A stretch of 50,071 bases of DNA from Stenocarpella maydis (taxonomy: Eukaryota; Ascomycota; Sordariomycetes; Diaporthales; Diaporthaceae), in contig NQMI01000038.1 of the NCBI GenBank assembly GCA_002270565.1, positions 52,202 to 102,272 on the forward strand. Direction: 5' to 3'. This document shows, one piece after another, positions 46,465 to 50,071 of this stretch. Position 1 is the stretch's first letter. Each line of letters opens with the position of its first letter. The notes below the pieces were generated by a model, which made no database searches, was not told the origin of the DNA, and saw nothing but the letters and a program-made list of their open reading frames with translations. The position numbers and the translations under genes are program-made.

Positions 46465-47528
46465 ATGACCGCTGCCGCGCCTTTGAACAGTCCGCCTTTC
46501 AATGGCTGGGAATTTTACTCGCCCGGAATTTCCAGTCCCGCTGGGTATACTAGTGCTCGTTCTGCTACATAAGGATCTAGTACCGGCTGGGAGGTGCAAT
46601 TCGCGATGGATGAGAGGGAAACGGAAGTTGGTTGCTGTCCGACGTATGTCCCGGTCTTGAGCTTCCAATTTGTGCCCAGGGTGGCGTTCGTGGTGCACCC
46701 CAACAATTAACTGAACATATATAGCAATTTTGGTTGTACAACTAAGCCGAATGGCCAGACATGTATTCAAACCGTCCCGAAAGCATTTTTGACGGCTCAT
46801 TGTGGTGCTAAAGGTAGCTTCCTCTCTATAGGCTACGCGGCATTTCCGCTCGTATCTACGATTCCTAGTGCGGGAGACTTGGTAACATCCTCTGTGGTAA
46901 GCCTCAGTGTTATGGCACTAATGGTGCGGATTAATTGGAGGAGCGAAGATTTGGCCACAGCCTCTCAATCGCTCTCTTCCTCCACGCCTTCTGGTCCCAG
47001 CACGAACACAAGCGGCCCTAGCTCAACTTTTACTCAACCGGTGGTATCTTCTGCAACTTCCGACGTAAGGCCGAATTCAGCCGCAGACAATTCCATCTCG
47101 GTCGGAGTCTTATTTGGTAACATTGTTGGTTGAGTAATATGTTTTTTGCTATTGCAGCGGCAGTCCTTCTCTTTATAAAGCGACGGGAAAAACCGGCCAA
47201 CATCGGCCGGGATGTGATGAACGCGGCTATGATTGACAGGAAACATGACGCCCACGACGGTGTTTCTGAGATACCATCGGTCCAGCACTATCTTGAGCTC
47301 CGAGAACTTCCAATTCCTAGTGAGCTATCCCGTTATCAGAGTCCTATTGAGGTGCTAGCTTCAGCAAATACGCCGCATGCAGTACAACACAGTCCCTGGA
47401 TGGTTGGAGGCGGTCAGCCGTGGTGGGAAGAATATTCGTGTACCATAAAACATATTACGGTGTTCTGCTCTACGATAAAGACCTTGACCAGGGGAGGGGG
47501 AGCTGGAGGAATAAAAAGAAGCTATTAG
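46465..47528 (+). pseudogene. Single-pass membrane protein with Ser/Thr-rich stalk, probably decayed
   Basis: One plus-strand frame runs from an ATG at 46465 to about 47107 with at least two stops (near 46570 and 46709). It contains Cys-bearing extracellular-type sequence (GCCPTY, GCTTKPNGQTC), MVRINWRSEDLATA, then a Ser/Thr/Pro-rich stalk (about 46960-47090). A membrane segment follows and then KRREKP and an acidic tail with HYLELRELPIPSELS. This order, cysteine ectodomain, RW.S.DL, Ser/Thr stalk, TM, basic stop and ELP-type tail, is common in fungal single-pass surface proteins of unknown function. A 41-nt GT-AG intron (about 47117-47157) would join stalk and tail in frame but is unusually short. 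The stops could also lie in unrecognised introns, so pseudogene status is not certain. Confidence 0.45.
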
Positions 47529-48367
47529 TTTAACCAGTCAAAAAGTATACCTAAGTAGTTATATATCATGCCTGGCCCCCATCCCTACGAATCCCTACTA
47601 CTATTACCCATACTCATTAATACTTAATTACAGAATGCTATGGTAAATCATCTCTACTGTCTTAATACTTGGACTCTTGAGTAGTTAGTATGGTCTGATG
47701 GTATCAAAATTCCCTTTTTTGTTTTGGAAGGCCATCTTGAGCAGGACGCTTGTGAGCATCAATACTTATGGGACCTCTAGAGTGAGTTGCCCCTACACGG
47801 TCGTAAAGGTAGGCGGAGGTGGGGTCACCAAACTCTCAGTTTGAAACTTCTTCTGATGCGTTATACTTCGAACAAACCAGTGTTTCAAGCTTGGAGAGAT
47901 TGTCTGGTTCCTTTGGATGAGGATTTGCATGGGTTATGGAAGATGTTGCAAAATTCATTATAAACATGCTCAAAGTAGAGAATTGCGTATACAAAGTCAG
48001 AGCTTACCCGTTCTCGACATTCTGGTTCTAATTTGCTGAAGAGACGACGTCTCCATCTCATTGCCGTCTTGGCCCAGTGAGTGATCTTTAACTCAAACGT
48101 CGAAGATGACCGCTGTTGACAACTTTGTTTCAAATGATTATATCGTTTTGTCACAGCGGGCAGCCCGAAGTTTCTTTCCTTTCAGAAAAATATATCGTTT
48201 CGTGCCTCGTGCATTCCCCAAATTTAGAGGTAGTCCTCGGCGTTGCGAGTCTCGCTCCCATAACGTAAGAAGATCGCGTTTCAGTATGTACTAGAGGTCA
48301 CTCGCCTCCTAGAGTACTAGAAGCATGCCTCAGATGAAAGATAGAGCAGCCAAATGAACTGATTGTC
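47529..48367. other. Intergenic, no supported gene
   Basis: AT-richer sequence with short unrecognised ORFs on both strands (47885-48154 minus, 48106-48294 plus). Confidence 0.4.
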
Positions 48368-48637
48368 TTACATAAAGAGGTAACAGGTATATGGGTTTGG
48401 TACGCCAAGGGTGTAAATACCTTTTCCCGGAAGGATCACGCTGTAAATTGGAGATCAGTTTCCTAATGCGACTCAGGGGCAAAAAAAGTACCACTTGCTA
48501 ATATCCTCACTAGAGTTGTCCTCAAGCTTAAAGCGGGTGTAGTCGTCCCCCTGAACATCGATCATGGTGTCATCAGCCAAGGCACAATGTGCCATCATGG
48601 CTGTAACAGTTGCAATTGTAATGGTGATGCTCTTCAT
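48368..48637 (-). CDS. Second small secreted protein candidate (72 residues)
   Basis: Exons 48637..48492 and 48440..48368 (minus) with a 51-nt intron (GTACTT...TTTACAG) give 72 residues. Unspliced, the frame stops at 48473 directly after a run encoding YFFCP. The signal peptide is clear: MKSITITIATVTAMMAHCALA, cleavage after Ala21. The mature protein begins with an acidic segment, has Cys49 and Cys68, and exon 2 encodes a Gly/Pro/aromatic stretch (GKGIYTLGVPNPYTCYLF). The ATG at 48637 is chosen because the upstream in-frame ATG (48733) would bury the signal peptide. It shares intron phase, length and strand with the gene at 45404-45690, but not sequence. No family recognised; it is effector-like only by profile. 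Confidence 0.5.
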
Positions 48638-50071
48638 AAATATTAAGTGTATTGGGATGTTGTGTAGACTTGGAGGCAGGCTTGCGGAAAATATACCAAT
48701 GGCACAAGCTTTTGTCGAGGTTTCCCCAGTCAAAGACAGGCTATTGTAAGGTGGGCATTGCGGTCTGACTTGCTATTGTCTGTCTACTCAGATGTTGTTG
48801 CTTTACCAGCAATGGCTCATGATATCTACCGCCTTTGTCTAGGTATCAATAGCTGAAGTGAGCAGTCATTCAAGAGAAAAGATACAATAGTCTTTTGTCC
48901 CATACCCCTCAACAAAGACTTCCGGCACATGAGCCTTCCCCGTCCTGCCGGCAGCGGTTTTGTTGGTCCGGGAATACCAGATTCATACAGTAGGGATTCA
49001 TTTCCTACCATCTTCCGTCCCACACGGCATGGTCGCCCCCGAATGCGGAGCATGCCGTGGCACGTCACTCGAGGCAGGGCTAGGCCCAGGCAGGGCTAGG
49101 CCCAAGCAGAGAGCACCGACGCAGCTGAGCTTGCGGGGGCGGCCATGAAAGCCGAGCACACTGTGATTGAGAAATGGCCGTTCAGACTCAAGTTGAGGCC
49201 TGGACTGCGTGGTGCTCAAGAGGAGTTTGACCGTCTTTTCAGGGGGGGAGTCTCGAGCAAGGAGTGTGACCTGGAATGGAAGAGAAGCTAGGTAGAAAGC
49301 CCAGGAGACCGTCTCTAGGTCGGAACCCCAGCTGAGAAAATGCTTGCAGATAGCCTGTGTCATATGAAATCCAAGTCTTCTCATTGCCCTGCCAGCCAGC
49401 GTGTGTTACTGCGCGGACCCCGTTCCCCCTGGCTCCCATAGCTCCATTATTAGCAGCCCAACATATGCGGATAACCATGATCAGTCATTTCCGCAATGAT
49501 TTCGGCATCAGTAACAAGCTCGAGACATTTTTGAACCGCACTGACTTCGTATTAACAAATCTCTGCGGGTGGCGCTGTGTGGTGCTCTCAGCCAATGCGG
49601 GAAAGCCTGAGTGGCGTGTGGTTATTCTGATTTGCAAGCGAGAGTGCCAAAAACGCGCTAGTGACGCGCACATGTTGACACACACCCGTTCCCCATACAA
49701 ATCGGCATCCCTTTGGCATTAACGCATATAACGTTGTTGTTGTCGCACGTTTGCAACTATCACCACTCGGAATCGTGGTGTTTCTCGTGGCGTATATGGC
49801 GGTTACTCCTGAACGTTAATTATCACCCTGTGACCTACCGTTGGGGTTAATTGAGGTTGCTAATGCTCTGCTAGAGATGCATGTAGGTTGGTCCGGTGCC
49901 CTTTTTGCGTAATATATTGCTATAGCTGATGATATTCTAAATAGGGTCTTCGAGTATTGCCCCTGAGCTGAGGTTGATTTTGCGTACTGATTTGCAGCCC
50001 TTGACTATAAGTTCTTGCTGATTGTGCTCCTGGCTGAAATAATGAATTGCCTTTGATAATAGTTTAGTTAA
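48638..50071. other. Gene-poor right end of the window
   Basis: No supported gene. Two adjacent copies of a 15-bp unit (GCAGGGCTAGGCCCA) occur at about 49075-49104. ORFs on both strands (longest 128 codons) lack motifs. Confidence 0.4.

Overview
The window comes from a filamentous ascomycete (Pezizomycotina). The genes have short GT-AG introns (about 50-180 nt), there is a multidomain fungal-type highly reducing polyketide synthase, a HET-domain relic, small secreted proteins, and Ty3/gypsy retroelements whose stops and differences are almost all C-to-T or G-to-A, which is the signature of repeat-induced point mutation (RIP). I cannot assign a genus.

Bases 1 to about 14,060 are an AT-rich retroelement block. 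An 11.8 kb LTR retrotransposon (319-12122) carries a fused gag-pol frame, a 16-bp tandem array that cuts into the integrase, an antisense Cys-cluster relic, and an extra indel-free frame (9564 to about 11640) with a decayed Ulp1-like (C48) protease core. It is flanked by fragments of other Ty3/gypsy elements: a minus-strand pol piece on the left, and an integrase C-terminus/chromodomain, an antisense Cys-cluster relic and a candidate LTR on the right.

Bases 14.2-31 kb are a gene region: an intact flavohemoprotein (15220-16530), a large LovB/PKS-NRPS-like reducing PKS in four exons (19612-27392) with a degenerate methyltransferase and no visible enoylreductase NADPH motif, and an MFS exporter on the same strand (28759-30399). 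PKS plus exporter look like a minimal secondary-metabolite locus.

Bases 31-43 kb mix decayed and intact genes: a frameshifted HET-domain pseudogene, a 0.7 kb foldback element next to a candidate solo LTR, a MUP1-like amino acid permease (4 exons), an UNC93-like MFS protein (4 exons), a possible terminal exon of unknown type, and a cytochrome P450 pseudogene on the minus strand.

Bases 43-50 kb are gene-poor. They hold two 72-residue secreted-protein candidates on the minus strand, each with one intron; one has a perfectly symmetric six-cysteine spacing. Between them is a decayed single-pass membrane-protein gene. Intron and exon borders given here are read from consensus splice sites and family conservation, not from transcripts.
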